The notes: generated by a model from the sequence alone, not told the origin. A DNA stretch of 64,000 nt from Streptacidiphilus melanogenes (GCF_000787835.1 NZ_BBPP01000003.1:281890-345889); one strand, 5' to 3'; shown: positions 41,299 to 50,253, numbered from the stretch's first letter. Program-made: numbers and translations.

Positions 41299-42299
41299 CC
41301 ACGGTCAGCCTGACGGACGTCGCCGGGTACCTTCCGGGCGCCGGGGTACCGGCCGAGTACTACACCCGGTACCCCGGCGCGGAGGACAAGCTGCGCCACA
41401 GCCCGATGTTCCGGGTCCCGGCCATGCGCCACCACGTGGCCCCGGGCCAGACCAACGTCGACCTGGTGGAGTCCGCGGTACAGCCGCTGATCGAACGCCA
41501 CGGGCGAAGGGAGATCCGGTCGGTCGACGTCCTGCTCGTGCACAGCCAACTGCCCGACACCCCGTTCGTCGGCGCGGGCACCGAGGTCGCCAGGCGCCTC
41601 GGCCTCCGGCCGCGCTGGCTGATCGACGTGGCCAATGCGGGCTGTGCCTCGTTCGTCCAGATGCTGGAGCTGGCCCGCACCCTCCTCACCAGCACGGACG
41701 CCCGCACGGCACTGATCTGCAACGCGCAGAGCGCCGCCGGGCAACTGTTCACCCAGTCCGAGGTGCGGGGCCTGGCCCAGGCGGCCATCCCCGGGGACGG
41801 CTGCGGAGTCGGCTACCTGACCACCTCGGCCGAGCGGCCGGTGCTGGGCGTCGTGACGCGCCATCTCCCGGAGTACGGAGGCGACATGGTCGCCGAACTG
41901 GAGGACGGACGCAGGTACTGGGAGCCGGGAACCTCCCAGCTCCGGATCGGCTTCACCGAGAAGGGCGTCACCCAGGTCATGGAGCGCGGCAACCGGCTGG
42001 TGCCCCAGGTGATCGGCGAGCTGTGCGGCCGACTCGGCGTCCCCACGGACGGGATCGACGCGCTGATCACCAACCAGCCGAACCGGGCCTTCCTGCAGAA
42101 CTGGCGTGAGGCCGTTGGCGTGCCCGCGCACCGCCACCCCGACACGTTCGACACCTGCGGCAACCTCTTCGGGGCGGCGATCCCGGTCACGCTCGACCAG
42201 TCCCTTCGCTCAGGACGGATCAGCCCCGGCGACCTGGTCGTCCTGGCCGGCTTCGCCCACGCCGGAGACTTCGCCGCGGCTGCGGCCGTGCGGTTCTGA
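41295..42299 (+). CDS. KAS III-like (FabH-type) protein lacking catalytic His
   Basis: 334 residues from GTG at 41295. The thiolase fold is clear: nucleophile Cys117 in NAGCASF and the Asn of GNLFGAAIP (Asn290). The usual PHQAN His is replaced: LITNQPNRAF places Asn260 there. Loss of that His is typical of KAS III-like acyltransferases rather than decarboxylating condensing enzymes, so ester/amide or acyl-transfer chemistry is possible. It is the last gene of the coupled set; no acyl carrier protein gene is seen nearby. Product unknown. Confidence 0.85.
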   Translation: MTTVSLTDVAGYLPGAGVPAEYYTRYPGAEDKLRHSPMFRVPAMRHHVAPGQTNVDLVESAVQPLIERHGRREIRSVDVLLVHSQLPDTPFVGAGTEVARRLGLRPRWLIDVANAGCASFVQMLELARTLLTSTDARTALICNAQSAAGQLFTQSEVRGLAQAAIPGDGCGVGYLTTSAERPVLGVVTRHLPEYGGDMVAELEDGRRYWEPGTSQLRIGFTEKGVTQVMERGNRLVPQVIGELCGRLGVPTDGIDALITNQPNRAFLQNWREAVGVPAHRHPDTFDTCGNLFGAAIPVTLDQSLRSGRISPGDLVVLAGFAHAGDFAAAAAVRF

Positions 42300-42317
42300 G
42301 GAGCCGCGGCCTGTCGG

Positions 42318-43100
42318 TCATTCCAGCAGCACGACGTCGAGGGTGCGGGGGCCGTGGACGCCCTCCACCCGGTCGAGTTCGATGTCGCTGGTCGCGGACG
42401 GCCCGGAGATCCAGGTGAGCGGGCGGGCCGGGTCGAGCCGGGGAAGGGCCTGAGGCAGGGACGCGACGACCTGGTCGGCGGTGCGGACGACGCAGATGTG
42501 GTGGTCGGGGACGAGGGTGAGAGCGCGGCGTCCCTGGCCCGGGCCGGCGTCGAGGACGAGGGTGCCGGTCTCGGCGACGGCCAGGCGGCAGGTGGTGACG
42601 ACACTGTCGATCCCGTCGAGTTCACGCGCCGTCAGCGGCGGCTCGTCCGGGTGTTGCCGCACCTCGCCCGTCTCGGCGAGCCAGCCGTGCGGCAGGCCCG
42701 GCGGCACGGCGACGCTACGGGAGCCGTGCTCGGCCAGCAGCCGGGCGAGGAGGGCCGGGAGCGCGGCCTCGGTGCAGCGGTGCACGTGGGCGCGGTAGTC
42801 GGCGAGGTTTTCGGCCAGCAGATCGATGACGGCGACGTGCTCGTCCGGGACATGCGCAGCAGGGACATGCCGGCCCGCCGGGACATGCCCGGTCGACGCG
42901 TCTGCGCCCGGGACGTGTCCGACTGGGACGTCTGCGCCCGGGACGTGTCCGACTGGGACGTCTGCGCCCGGGACGTGTCCGACCGGGACGTCTGCGCCCG
43001 GGACGTGGGCGGTGCGGTAGTCGCGCACGACCGGATCCGGCTCGGGCGCGTCGGCGAGCGCGGCACGGATACGGGCGAGGACGGCGTCGCGGCTGCTCAC
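42318..43100 (-). CDS. lutC: L-lactate utilisation protein LutC (LUD domain)
   Basis: 260 residues from GTG at 43098-43100, overlapping the lutB stop as GTGA. The LUD/YkgG domain occupies the C-terminal ~180 residues (VTTCRLAVAETGTLVLDAG, LTLVPDHHICVV, WISGPSATSDIEL). The N-terminal part carries a striking decapeptide repeat HVPGADVPVG, three nearly exact copies plus decayed ones, absent from ordinary LutC. LutABC oxidises L-lactate to pyruvate through Fe-S centres. It ends the rhamnose/lactate operon and is convergent with the KAS III-like gene across 18 bp. Confidence 0.9.
   Translation of the reverse strand: MSSRDAVLARIRAALADAPEPDPVVRDYRTAHVPGADVPVGHVPGADVPVGHVPGADVPVGHVPGADASTGHVPAGRHVPAAHVPDEHVAVIDLLAENLADYRAHVHRCTEAALPALLARLLAEHGSRSVAVPPGLPHGWLAETGEVRQHPDEPPLTARELDGIDSVVTTCRLAVAETGTLVLDAGPGQGRRALTLVPDHHICVVRTADQVVASLPQALPRLDPARPLTWISGPSATSDIELDRVEGVHGPRTLDVVLLE
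42901..43010. repeat. 30-bp minisatellite inside lutC
   Basis: Three contiguous 30-bp units (42901-42930, 42931-42960 and 42961-42990) plus a 20-base partial unit to 43010. Units 1 and 2 are identical and unit 3 differs at one base. Each begins TCTGCGCCCGGGACGTG. The period is a multiple of three, so it encodes a decapeptide repeat in LutC without frame change. A decayed unit may lie at about 42870-42900. Confidence 0.9.
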
Positions 43101-44539
43101 TCTGCGGGCTCCTGACGGGTCGTGCGGTGCTGCTTCCACCAGGCGCGAAAGGGCGCGGCAGGCAGCTCGGGCAGGTCGCGGCTGTCGGTCCAGGCCTTGG
43201 CCGGGCGAAGCGGCAGAGTGCGGGGGTGCACGGCGCGGGTGGCGGAGGCCGCGCGCTCGGCGGCGGCCAGCGCGGCGGGGTGGTCGAAGAGCCATGCTGC
43301 CGCCTTCATCGCGGCCCGCTCCGCGCCGTGGCCGGGCTGGGCTGCGACCTGTTCGCGCAGGTGGACGAGGACCTCGGGGATGTCGATGGCGACGGGGCAG
43401 ACGTCGTAGCAGGCCCCGCACAGCGACGAGGCGAACGGGAGCGAGGCGTCGACCTCGCTGGTGGTGCCGCGCAGTTGGGGCATGAGCACGGCGCCGATGG
43501 GCCCGGGGTAGGGGGACCCGTAGGCGTGGCCACCGGCCCGTTCGTAGACGGGGCAGACGTTGAGGCACGCGGAGCAGCGGATGCAGCGCAGCACCTGCCG
43601 TCCCACCTCGTCGGCGAGCGTGGCGGTGCGGCCGTTGTCGAGCAGCACGAGATGGAAGTCGCGGGGCCCGTCGCCCGCCGTGGTGCCCGTCCACATCGTG
43701 GTGTAGGGGTTCATCCGCTCGGCCGTCGAGGAGCGGGGGAGGAGCTGCAGGAACACCTCCAGGTCCTGCCAGCTGGGCAGGACCTTCTCGATGCCGACCA
43801 CGGAGATCAGGGTCTCGGGGAGGGTGAGGCACATCCGGCCGTTGCCCTCGGACTCGACCACCACCAGCGTTCCGGTCTCGGCGATCATGAAGTTGGCGCC
43901 GGAGACGCCCACTTTGGCGCGCAGGAACTTCTCCCGCAGGTGCAGCCGGGCCGCCTCCGCCAGATCGGCCGGGCGGTCGGTCAGCCCCTCCGGCGCCGGG
44001 CGGCCCCAGCGACCCATCTGCGCACGGAAGATGTCCCGGATCTCGCCGCGGTTGCGGTGGATCGCGGGGACCAGGATGTGGGAGGGCAGGTCGTCGCCGA
44101 GCTGGACGATGAGCTCGGCCAGGTCGGTCTCGTAGGCGTTGACGCCCTCCGCCGCGAGGGCCTCGTTGAGGCCGATCTCCTGCGTGGCCATCGACTTGAC
44201 CTTGACGACCTCGGTCTCGCCCGTGGCGTGCACCAGCGACGCGACGATCCGGTTGGCCTCGGCGGCGTCGGCGGCCCAGTGGACGGTGCCGCCGGCCGCG
44301 GTGACGCGGTCCTCCAACTGGAGCAGGTAGGTGTCCAGATGCCGCAGGGTGTGGTCCTTGATGCGCTTGCCCGCCTCCCGCAGGAGCGCCCAGTCGTCCA
44401 GCTCGCCCACCGCGCGGGCGCGTTTGTCGCGGATGGTGTGGGTGGCGTGGCGCAGGTTCGCGCGTAGCCGCTCGTCCTTGGTGGACGCCTTCGCCTCCAC
44501 GGGGAAGGCGGGCATGCCGAGGTAGGTGCGGCCGCTCAT
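43097..44539 (-). CDS. lutB: L-lactate utilisation iron-sulphur protein LutB
   Basis: 480 residues from ATG at 44537-44539. An N-terminal LUD-like domain (VVKVKSMATQEIGLNEAL, then ANFMIAETGTLVVVESEGN) is followed by two [4Fe-4S] motifs: CIRCSACLNVCP and CGACYDVCP. A C-terminal tail ends in FRAWWKQHR. LutB is the electron-transfer subunit of lactate oxidation. The start overlaps the lutA stop (ATGA) and the stop overlaps the lutC start (GTGA), so the three are translationally coupled. All eight Fe-S cysteines are present. Confidence 0.93.
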   Translation of the reverse strand: MSGRTYLGMPAFPVEAKASTKDERLRANLRHATHTIRDKRARAVGELDDWALLREAGKRIKDHTLRHLDTYLLQLEDRVTAAGGTVHWAADAAEANRIVASLVHATGETEVVKVKSMATQEIGLNEALAAEGVNAYETDLAELIVQLGDDLPSHILVPAIHRNRGEIRDIFRAQMGRWGRPAPEGLTDRPADLAEAARLHLREKFLRAKVGVSGANFMIAETGTLVVVESEGNGRMCLTLPETLISVVGIEKVLPSWQDLEVFLQLLPRSSTAERMNPYTTMWTGTTAGDGPRDFHLVLLDNGRTATLADEVGRQVLRCIRCSACLNVCPVYERAGGHAYGSPYPGPIGAVLMPQLRGTTSEVDASLPFASSLCGACYDVCPVAIDIPEVLVHLREQVAAQPGHGAERAAMKAAAWLFDHPAALAAAERAASATRAVHPRTLPLRPAKAWTDSRDLPELPAAPFRAWWKQHRTTRQEPAE

Positions 44540-45357
44540 GCCACGCTCCAGGGGTCGGCCTCGGTGGGGGCGAGGATCTCGGCGAGGTGCACGGTCCGCA
44601 AGGGCGCGTCCCCGCGGCCCCGGCTCTGCCGTCGCAGCATGCCGTCCAGGTGCAGCAGGCAGGAGTTGTCCGCGCCGCACAGCACCTCGGCGCCGGTGGA
44701 GCGGGCGTGGGCGATCTTGTCGGCGCCCATGGCGGTGGACACGTCGGGGTTCTTGACCGCGAAGGTGCCGCCGAAGCCGCAGCACTCCTCCGCGCCCGGC
44801 AGCTCGACCAGCTCCAGGCCCTCGACCGCCCGCAGCAGCGCCAGTGGGCGGGTGCCCAGCCCCAGCACGCGCAAGCCGTGGCAGGACGGGTGGTAGGTCA
44901 CCGTGTGCGGGAAGTACGCGCCCACGTCCGTCACGCCGAGCACATCGACGAGGAACTCCGTCAGTTCCAGCACCCGCGGCGTCAGGGAGGCCGCCGCGGC
45001 CGCCAACTCCTCACCGCGGCCCTCCGCGCGGGCCTTCGCGCCGATGCGTGGGTAGTTGTCGCGGACCATCGCCACGCAGGAGCCGGACGGTGTCACCACG
45101 TACTCGTAGCCGTCGAACGCCCGAGCCATGCGCCGCACCAGCGGTTCCGCCTGCCGCCGGTAACCGGTGTTGTACTGCGGCTGCCCACAGCAGCTCTGCT
45201 GTTCGGGGAAGTCCACCTCCACGCCCAGCCGTTGCAGCAGCCGCACGGTCGCGATCGCGGCGCGGGGCAGCACGGCGTCGTTGACGCACGTGGCGAACAA
45301 GGCGACTCGCACGGCGGCGGTCCTCCTGACGGTCTCTCGGTCGAGGGCGGCACTCAC
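44536..45357 (-). CDS. lutA: L-lactate utilisation protein LutA (CCG domain)
   Basis: 273 residues from GTG at 45355-45357, overlapping the rhaB stop as GTGA; a start at about 45314 (VRVALFATC) is the alternative, since homologues begin there. Two cysteine-rich CCG motifs are visible, QQSCCGQPQ and EECCGFGG, each with an upstream partner Cys. This is the Fe-S heterodisulphide-reductase-like subunit of LutABC. Coupling to the rhamnulokinase gene fits, because rhamnose breakdown via RhaEW yields L-lactate. Confidence 0.9.
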   Translation of the reverse strand: MSAALDRETVRRTAAVRVALFATCVNDAVLPRAAIATVRLLQRLGVEVDFPEQQSCCGQPQYNTGYRRQAEPLVRRMARAFDGYEYVVTPSGSCVAMVRDNYPRIGAKARAEGRGEELAAAAASLTPRVLELTEFLVDVLGVTDVGAYFPHTVTYHPSCHGLRVLGLGTRPLALLRAVEGLELVELPGAEECCGFGGTFAVKNPDVSTAMGADKIAHARSTGAEVLCGADNSCLLHLDGMLRRQSRGRGDAPLRTVHLAEILAPTEADPWSVA

Positions 45358-46895
45358 GTCAGCCCCAGCCGGGCGGCGGCAGCCTGCCAGGGTTTCGGTG
45401 ACCCGCTGGGATCGTAACGACGCAGCGGCTGCGTGTCCGCGACGAGCCGACGCAGATCCTGACGGGATTCGAGGACGCCGTGCGCGCGGGCCTGGACCAG
45501 GATGTTCCCGAGCGCCGTGGCCTCCACCGGCCCGGCCACCACCGGCAGGCCCAGCGCGTCGGCGGTCAGCCGGCACAGCAGCCCGTTGCGGGCGCCGCCG
45601 CCGACCAGGTGCACCGTGCGGAGCTCCCGGCCGGTCAGTTCCGCGGCCTCGGTGAGGGTGCGGGCGTGGGCCAGCGCCAGCGCCTCCAGGATGGTGCGGA
45701 CCACCGACCCGCGTGACCGCGGCGGCTGCTGACCGGTGCGGCGGCAGAAGGCGGCGATCCGGGCGGGCATGTCCCCGGGAGCGGCGAAGTCCGGGGCGTC
45801 CGGGTCGATCACGGCGGCGAACGCGGGCGCGGCCTCTGCCTGGGCGACCAGGTCCGTGTGGTCGGCGTGCGCCGCAGTCCCGTCCTCGCGGACCCAGGCA
45901 CGTCGGCACTCCTCCAGCAGCCACATGCCCATGATGTTGCGCAGGAAGCGGATCGTGCCGTCGACGCCCCGCTCGTTCGTGAAGTTCGCACGCCGAGCCG
46001 CTTCGGTCAGCACCGGCCGCTCCAGCTCCAGGCCGGCCAGCGACCAGGTGCCGCAGGAGATGTAGGCGACGGTCCCGTCCAGGGCGGGGACGGCGGCGAC
46101 GGCCGAGGCGGTGTCGTGCGAGGCGACCGCAGTCACCGGCAGCCGCCCGCCGGACAGCCCGATCTCCGTCAGGACGTGCGGCAGCAGCTCCCCGGCGGAC
46201 GAGCCCGGTGGGCGCAACGGCGGCAGCAGCGACGGGGCCAGGCCCAGCGCCCCGGTGAGGCGCCGCGACCAGTCGCCCGCGCGGGCGTCGAAGAGGCCGG
46301 TGGTCGACGCGTTGGTGGCCTCTGCACCGATGCTGCCGGTGAGCCAGTAGGTGAGCAGGTCCGGCAGGAGCAGCAGATGCCGGGCGCGGGCCAGGGCGGC
46401 GCTCTCCCGGGCGGCGGCGAGCTGGAAGACGGTGTTGAACGGAAGGTGCTGCAGCCCCGTGACCCGGTACAGCTCCGCCGCGTCGACGTGCCGCCACACC
46501 GCCTCGGCGGCGCCCTCGGTGCGGCGGTCGCGATAGTGGAACGGGGCGCCGACCAGCGTGCCGTCGGCGTCCAGAAGCCCGTAGTCGACGGCCCAGGAGT
46601 CGATGCCCACCGACGCCAGGGGTGTCCCGCGCGGCGTCAGCGTGGCCTGCCGCAGCGCCGCCTGCCGCAGCCCCGCCAGGACCTCCCGGTACAGGCCGAG
46701 CACGTCCCAGTGCAGCCCGTCGGGCAGCAGTACCGGGGTGTTCGGGAACCGGTGCACCACCTCGTGGGTGAGGCTTTCGCGGGTGACATGACCGACGACC
46801 ACGCGGCCGCTGGTGGCGCCCAGGTCCACGGCGGCGAACGCGCTCGGCGGCGTCGGGGTCCCGCCCGGGAGCGGGCCTGGGGCGGTGGAGGACAC
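45354..46895 (-). CDS. rhaB: L-rhamnulokinase
   Basis: 513 residues from GTG at 46893-46895, chosen because GAGGTGATC, a near-perfect anti-16S match, lies five bases upstream. FGGY-kinase features: DLGATSGRVVVG (ATP phosphate loop 1) near residue 26, SVGIDSWAVDYGLLD in the sugar site, YISCGTWSLAG and the C-terminal HLVGGGARN adenosine motif. It phosphorylates L-rhamnulose to rhamnulose-1-phosphate. It lies between rhaEW (41 bp gap) and lutA (overlap), which makes rhamnulokinase more likely than fuculo- or xylulokinase. Confidence 0.92.
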   Translation of the reverse strand: MSSTAPGPLPGGTPTPPSAFAAVDLGATSGRVVVGHVTRESLTHEVVHRFPNTPVLLPDGLHWDVLGLYREVLAGLRQAALRQATLTPRGTPLASVGIDSWAVDYGLLDADGTLVGAPFHYRDRRTEGAAEAVWRHVDAAELYRVTGLQHLPFNTVFQLAAARESAALARARHLLLLPDLLTYWLTGSIGAEATNASTTGLFDARAGDWSRRLTGALGLAPSLLPPLRPPGSSAGELLPHVLTEIGLSGGRLPVTAVASHDTASAVAAVPALDGTVAYISCGTWSLAGLELERPVLTEAARRANFTNERGVDGTIRFLRNIMGMWLLEECRRAWVREDGTAAHADHTDLVAQAEAAPAFAAVIDPDAPDFAAPGDMPARIAAFCRRTGQQPPRSRGSVVRTILEALALAHARTLTEAAELTGRELRTVHLVGGGARNGLLCRLTADALGLPVVAGPVEATALGNILVQARAHGVLESRQDLRRLVADTQPLRRYDPSGSPKPWQAAAARLGLT

Positions 46896-46936
46896 GGCGA
46901 TCACCTCGAAAGGAGCAGCGGCAGGATGAGGTGGGG

Positions 46937-48976
46937 TCAGCGCAGGAACGCCGCGGCGACGCCCGCGTCGACGGGGATGTGGAGGCCGGTGGTGTGGGTA
47001 AGGTCGCCGCCGGTCAGCGCGAACACGGCGTTCGCGACATGCTCGGGCAGCACCTCGCGGCCCAGCAGGGTGCGCCGGGCGTAGAACGCGCCGAGCTCGC
47101 TCTCGTCGATCCCGTACGTCGCCGCGCGCTGGGCGCCCCACCCGCCCGCGAAGATGCCCGAGCCGCGCACCACACCGTCCGGGTTGACGCCGTTGACGCG
47201 GATACCGTGCTCGCCCAACTCGGCCGCCAGCAAACGAACCTGGTGGGCCTGGTCGGCCTTGGCGGCCGAGTAGGCCACGTTGTTCGGCCCGGCGAAGACC
47301 GCGTTCTTGGAGGCGACGAAGACGATGTCCCCGCCGAGCCCCTGCTCGATCATGATCCGGGCGGCCTCGCGGGAGACGAGGAAGGAGCCGCGGGCCATGA
47401 CGGCGTGCTGCAGGTCCCAGTCGCGAGCCGTGGTCTCCAGCAAGGGCTTGGAGATGGAAAGCCCGGCGTTGTTGACGACCAGGTCCACCCCGCCGAAGGC
47501 CAGCAGGGCCTGCGCGAACGCGTCGGCGATCTGCGCCTCGTCGGTGACGTCGACGGTGACCGCCACCGCCTTGTCGGGGCCGCCGAGCTCCTCGGCGACC
47601 GCCGCCGCGCTGTCGGCGTTCACATCGGCGACGACCACGCAGGCGCCCTCGGCGACGAGCCGGTGAGCCACGGCCCTGCCGATCCCTGAGCCGGCCCCCG
47701 TCACCAGGGCCACGCGCGTGGCCAGCGGCGCAGGCCCCGGCATCCGCCGCAGCTTGGCCTCCTCCAGCGCCCAGTACTCGATGCGGAACTTCTCCGCCTC
47801 CTCGATCGGCGCATACGTGGACACCGCCTCGGCCCCCCGCATCACGCCCACGGCGTTGACGTAGAACTCGCCCGCCACCCGGGCGGTCTGCTTGTCCCGG
47901 CCGAAGGAGAACATGCCCACCCCGGGAACCAGCACGACGGCCGGGTCAGCGCCACGCATCGCGGGGGAGTCGGCCGTGGCGTGGCGGTGGTAGTAGGCGG
48001 CGTACTCCGCGCGGTAGTCGGCATGCAGCTCCCGCAGGCGGGCAGCGACCTCGTCGAGGGGAGCCGTCGGCGGCAGGTCGAGCACCATCGGACGGACCTT
48101 GGTGCGCAGGAAGTGGTCCGGGCAGGAAGTCCCGAGCGCCGCCAGGCGCGGATGCTCCACACGGGCCAGGAAGTCCAACACGGCCTCGGAGTCGGTGAAG
48201 TGGCCGACCACCGGCTGATCGGTGGACGCCAGCCGCCGCAGCAGCGGGGCGAGTGCGGCGGCCCGCTCCCTGCGTGCGGCCTCCGGCAGCGGCCCGTAGC
48301 CCGCCAGCAGCGGGCCGAACGGCTCCGGCCTGCCACGTTCGGCCAGGAACGCCTCGGCGGTGCGGATGATCTCCAGTGAGCGGGCCTCGGCCTCCTCGCT
48401 CGTCCCGCCCCAGGCGGTGATGCCGTGACCGCCGAGGACGCAGCCGATCGCCTGCGGGTTCTCCCGCGCGATCGCGGCGATGTCCAGGCCCAGCTGGAAC
48501 CCGGGGCGCCGCCACGGCACCCACACCACCCGCTCGCCGAAGCACTCGGCCGTCAGCTTCGGCCCGTCGGCGGCGGTGGCCAGGGCGATGCCGGAGTCCG
48601 GGTGCAGGTGGTCCACATGGGCGGCGTCGACCAGAGCGTGCATGGCGGTGTCGATGGACGGCGCGGCGCCGCCGCGCCCGTGCAGGCAGAAGTCGAACGC
48701 GGCCACCATCTCGTCCTCGCGGTCGACCCCCGGGTACACCCCGGCCAGCGCGCGCAGCCGGTCCAGGCGCAGCGCGGCCAGGCCGTCCGCGGCCAGCGTG
48801 CCGAGGTCGCCCCCGGATCCCTTGACCCAGACCAGCTCGACGACCTGACCCGTGGCCGGATCGCGGTCGGTGCCCTTCGCGGAGGTGTTGCCGCCCGCGT
48901 AGTTGGTGTTGCGCGGATCCGCACCCAGACGGTGGGAGCGCGCCAGCAGAGCCTCGACGGTGGGGTGGTGTGTCAT
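46937..48976 (-). CDS. rhaEW: bifunctional rhamnulose-1-phosphate aldolase / lactaldehyde dehydrogenase
   Basis: 679 residues, the usual length of RhaEW. The N-terminal ~420 residues form a class II-type aldolase domain (GGNTSAKGTD, metal site HLHPDSGIALA, GHGITAWGG). The C-terminal ~250 are an SDR (TGAGSGIGRAVAHRL, NNAGLS, YSAAK). The aldolase makes DHAP and L-lactaldehyde; the SDR oxidises lactaldehyde to L-lactate with NAD+. This two-in-one protein is established in Bacillus and Chloroflexus. The lut genes downstream then consume the lactate. GGAC is the only ribosome-binding purine tract near its ATG at 48976. Confidence 0.93.
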   Translation of the reverse strand: MTHHPTVEALLARSHRLGADPRNTNYAGGNTSAKGTDRDPATGQVVELVWVKGSGGDLGTLAADGLAALRLDRLRALAGVYPGVDREDEMVAAFDFCLHGRGGAAPSIDTAMHALVDAAHVDHLHPDSGIALATAADGPKLTAECFGERVVWVPWRRPGFQLGLDIAAIARENPQAIGCVLGGHGITAWGGTSEEAEARSLEIIRTAEAFLAERGRPEPFGPLLAGYGPLPEAARRERAAALAPLLRRLASTDQPVVGHFTDSEAVLDFLARVEHPRLAALGTSCPDHFLRTKVRPMVLDLPPTAPLDEVAARLRELHADYRAEYAAYYHRHATADSPAMRGADPAVVLVPGVGMFSFGRDKQTARVAGEFYVNAVGVMRGAEAVSTYAPIEEAEKFRIEYWALEEAKLRRMPGPAPLATRVALVTGAGSGIGRAVAHRLVAEGACVVVADVNADSAAAVAEELGGPDKAVAVTVDVTDEAQIADAFAQALLAFGGVDLVVNNAGLSISKPLLETTARDWDLQHAVMARGSFLVSREAARIMIEQGLGGDIVFVASKNAVFAGPNNVAYSAAKADQAHQVRLLAAELGEHGIRVNGVNPDGVVRGSGIFAGGWGAQRAATYGIDESELGAFYARRTLLGREVLPEHVANAVFALTGGDLTHTTGLHIPVDAGVAAAFLR

Positions 48977-49066
48977 CGTGTCCGTCCTCGGGGGAGAAGT
49001 CGGTCAGGCCGGGCCCTGGGGGCGTTCCTCGGCCGCAGGTTGGGGAGGGAATCCTCGAAGAGGGCC

Positions 49067-50233
49067 CTAAGCGCCCCAGCCGGCCTGGAGGCCGCCGACC
49101 CGTTCGGCGGTGATCCGCTCCTGCCGTCCGGAGCGCCGGTACGCGGCGACCGGATCCGGGGCGAGCCCCCGCTCCTCGCGGAGCTCGCGCAGCAGCGGGC
49201 GGACGTCCGTGTGGTAGGCGTCCATCAGCACCGCGTTGGCGGCCAGCACGTCGCCCTCGAGCTGGGCGGCGCGCAACGCGTCGAGGTCCACCAGCAGCGC
49301 CTTGGCGGTGGCCTCCTGCACGTTCATCACCGAGCGTATGACGGCGGGGATCTTGGCCTCGATGTTGTGGCACTGGTCGAGCATGAAGGCGACCTGTCGG
49401 TCGGGCCGGAAGCCGTCGTTCTTGGCCACCTCGTGCAGGATCCGGAACAGCTGGAACGGGTCGGCCGAGCCGGCCATCAGGTCGTCGTCGGCGTAGAAGC
49501 GGGAGTTGAAGTCGAACGCGCCGAGCCGGTCCTCGCGCAGCAGGAACGCCACGATGAACTCGATGTTGGTGCCGGGTGCGTGGTGGCCGGTGTCGACCAC
49601 GACTCTGGCCTTGGGACCGAGCCGCAGGCAGTGGGCGTAGGAGGTGCCCCAGTCCGGGACGTCGGTGGTGTAGAAGGCCGGCTCGAAGAGCTTGTACTCC
49701 AGCACCATCCGCTGGTCGTCGCCGAGCCGGGCGTACACCTCGGCCAGGGCCTCGCCGAGCCGGTCCTGGCGGGCGGTGATGTCGTCCTGGCCGGGGTAGT
49801 TGGTGCCGTCGGCGAACCAGAGCTTGAGATCGCGTGAGCCGGTGGCGTCCATGATGTCGACGCATGCGAGCAGGTGGGCCAGCGCCTTGCGGCGGACGGC
49901 CCGGTCGGGGTGGCAGACGCTGCCGATCCGGTAGTCGTCGTCCTGGAAGGTGTTGGAGTTGACCGCGCCGAGCTCCAGGCCGCGGTCCTCGGCGTACCTG
50001 CGCAGTGCGGCGTAGTCGTCCACCGCGTCCCAGGGGATGTGCACCGAGACCCTCGGCGCGACCCCGGTGAAGGCGTGCACCGCGGCGGCGTCGTCGAGCT
50101 TCTCGAACGCGTCGCGGGGGACCCCGGGCTGCGCGAAGACCTTGAAGCGCGTGCCCGAGTTGCCGTAGCCCCAGGACGGGGTCTCGATCACCTGGGTCCT
50201 GAGTACGGCCTTCACCGCGGACAGGTCGGTCAC
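49067..50233 (-). CDS. rhaI: L-rhamnose isomerase
   Basis: 388 residues from GTG at 50231-50233 with AAGGGGG upstream. TIM-barrel xylose-isomerase-like fold of the RhaI (Pseudomonas/Bacillus, not E. coli RhaA) type: VSVHIPWDAVDDY, LKLWFADGTNYPGQ, VLEYKLFEP (metal Glu), VVVDTGHHAPGTN and FDFNSRFYADDD. It converts L-rhamnose to L-rhamnulose with Mn2+. First gene of the minus-strand rha-lut operon, controlled by the operator at 50254-50267. Gap to rhaEW 90 bp. Confidence 0.93.
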   Translation of the reverse strand: MTDLSAVKAVLRTQVIETPSWGYGNSGTRFKVFAQPGVPRDAFEKLDDAAAVHAFTGVAPRVSVHIPWDAVDDYAALRRYAEDRGLELGAVNSNTFQDDDYRIGSVCHPDRAVRRKALAHLLACVDIMDATGSRDLKLWFADGTNYPGQDDITARQDRLGEALAEVYARLGDDQRMVLEYKLFEPAFYTTDVPDWGTSYAHCLRLGPKARVVVDTGHHAPGTNIEFIVAFLLREDRLGAFDFNSRFYADDDLMAGSADPFQLFRILHEVAKNDGFRPDRQVAFMLDQCHNIEAKIPAVIRSVMNVQEATAKALLVDLDALRAAQLEGDVLAANAVLMDAYHTDVRPLLRELREERGLAPDPVAAYRRSGRQERITAERVGGLQAGWGA

Positions 50234-50253
50234 GGCAGCCCCCTTCCGGTCGC

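Noticed and set aside
42870-43010. CRISPR-like array
   Set aside because: Repeats are directly contiguous with no spacers, keep a codon-multiple period and lie inside lutC.
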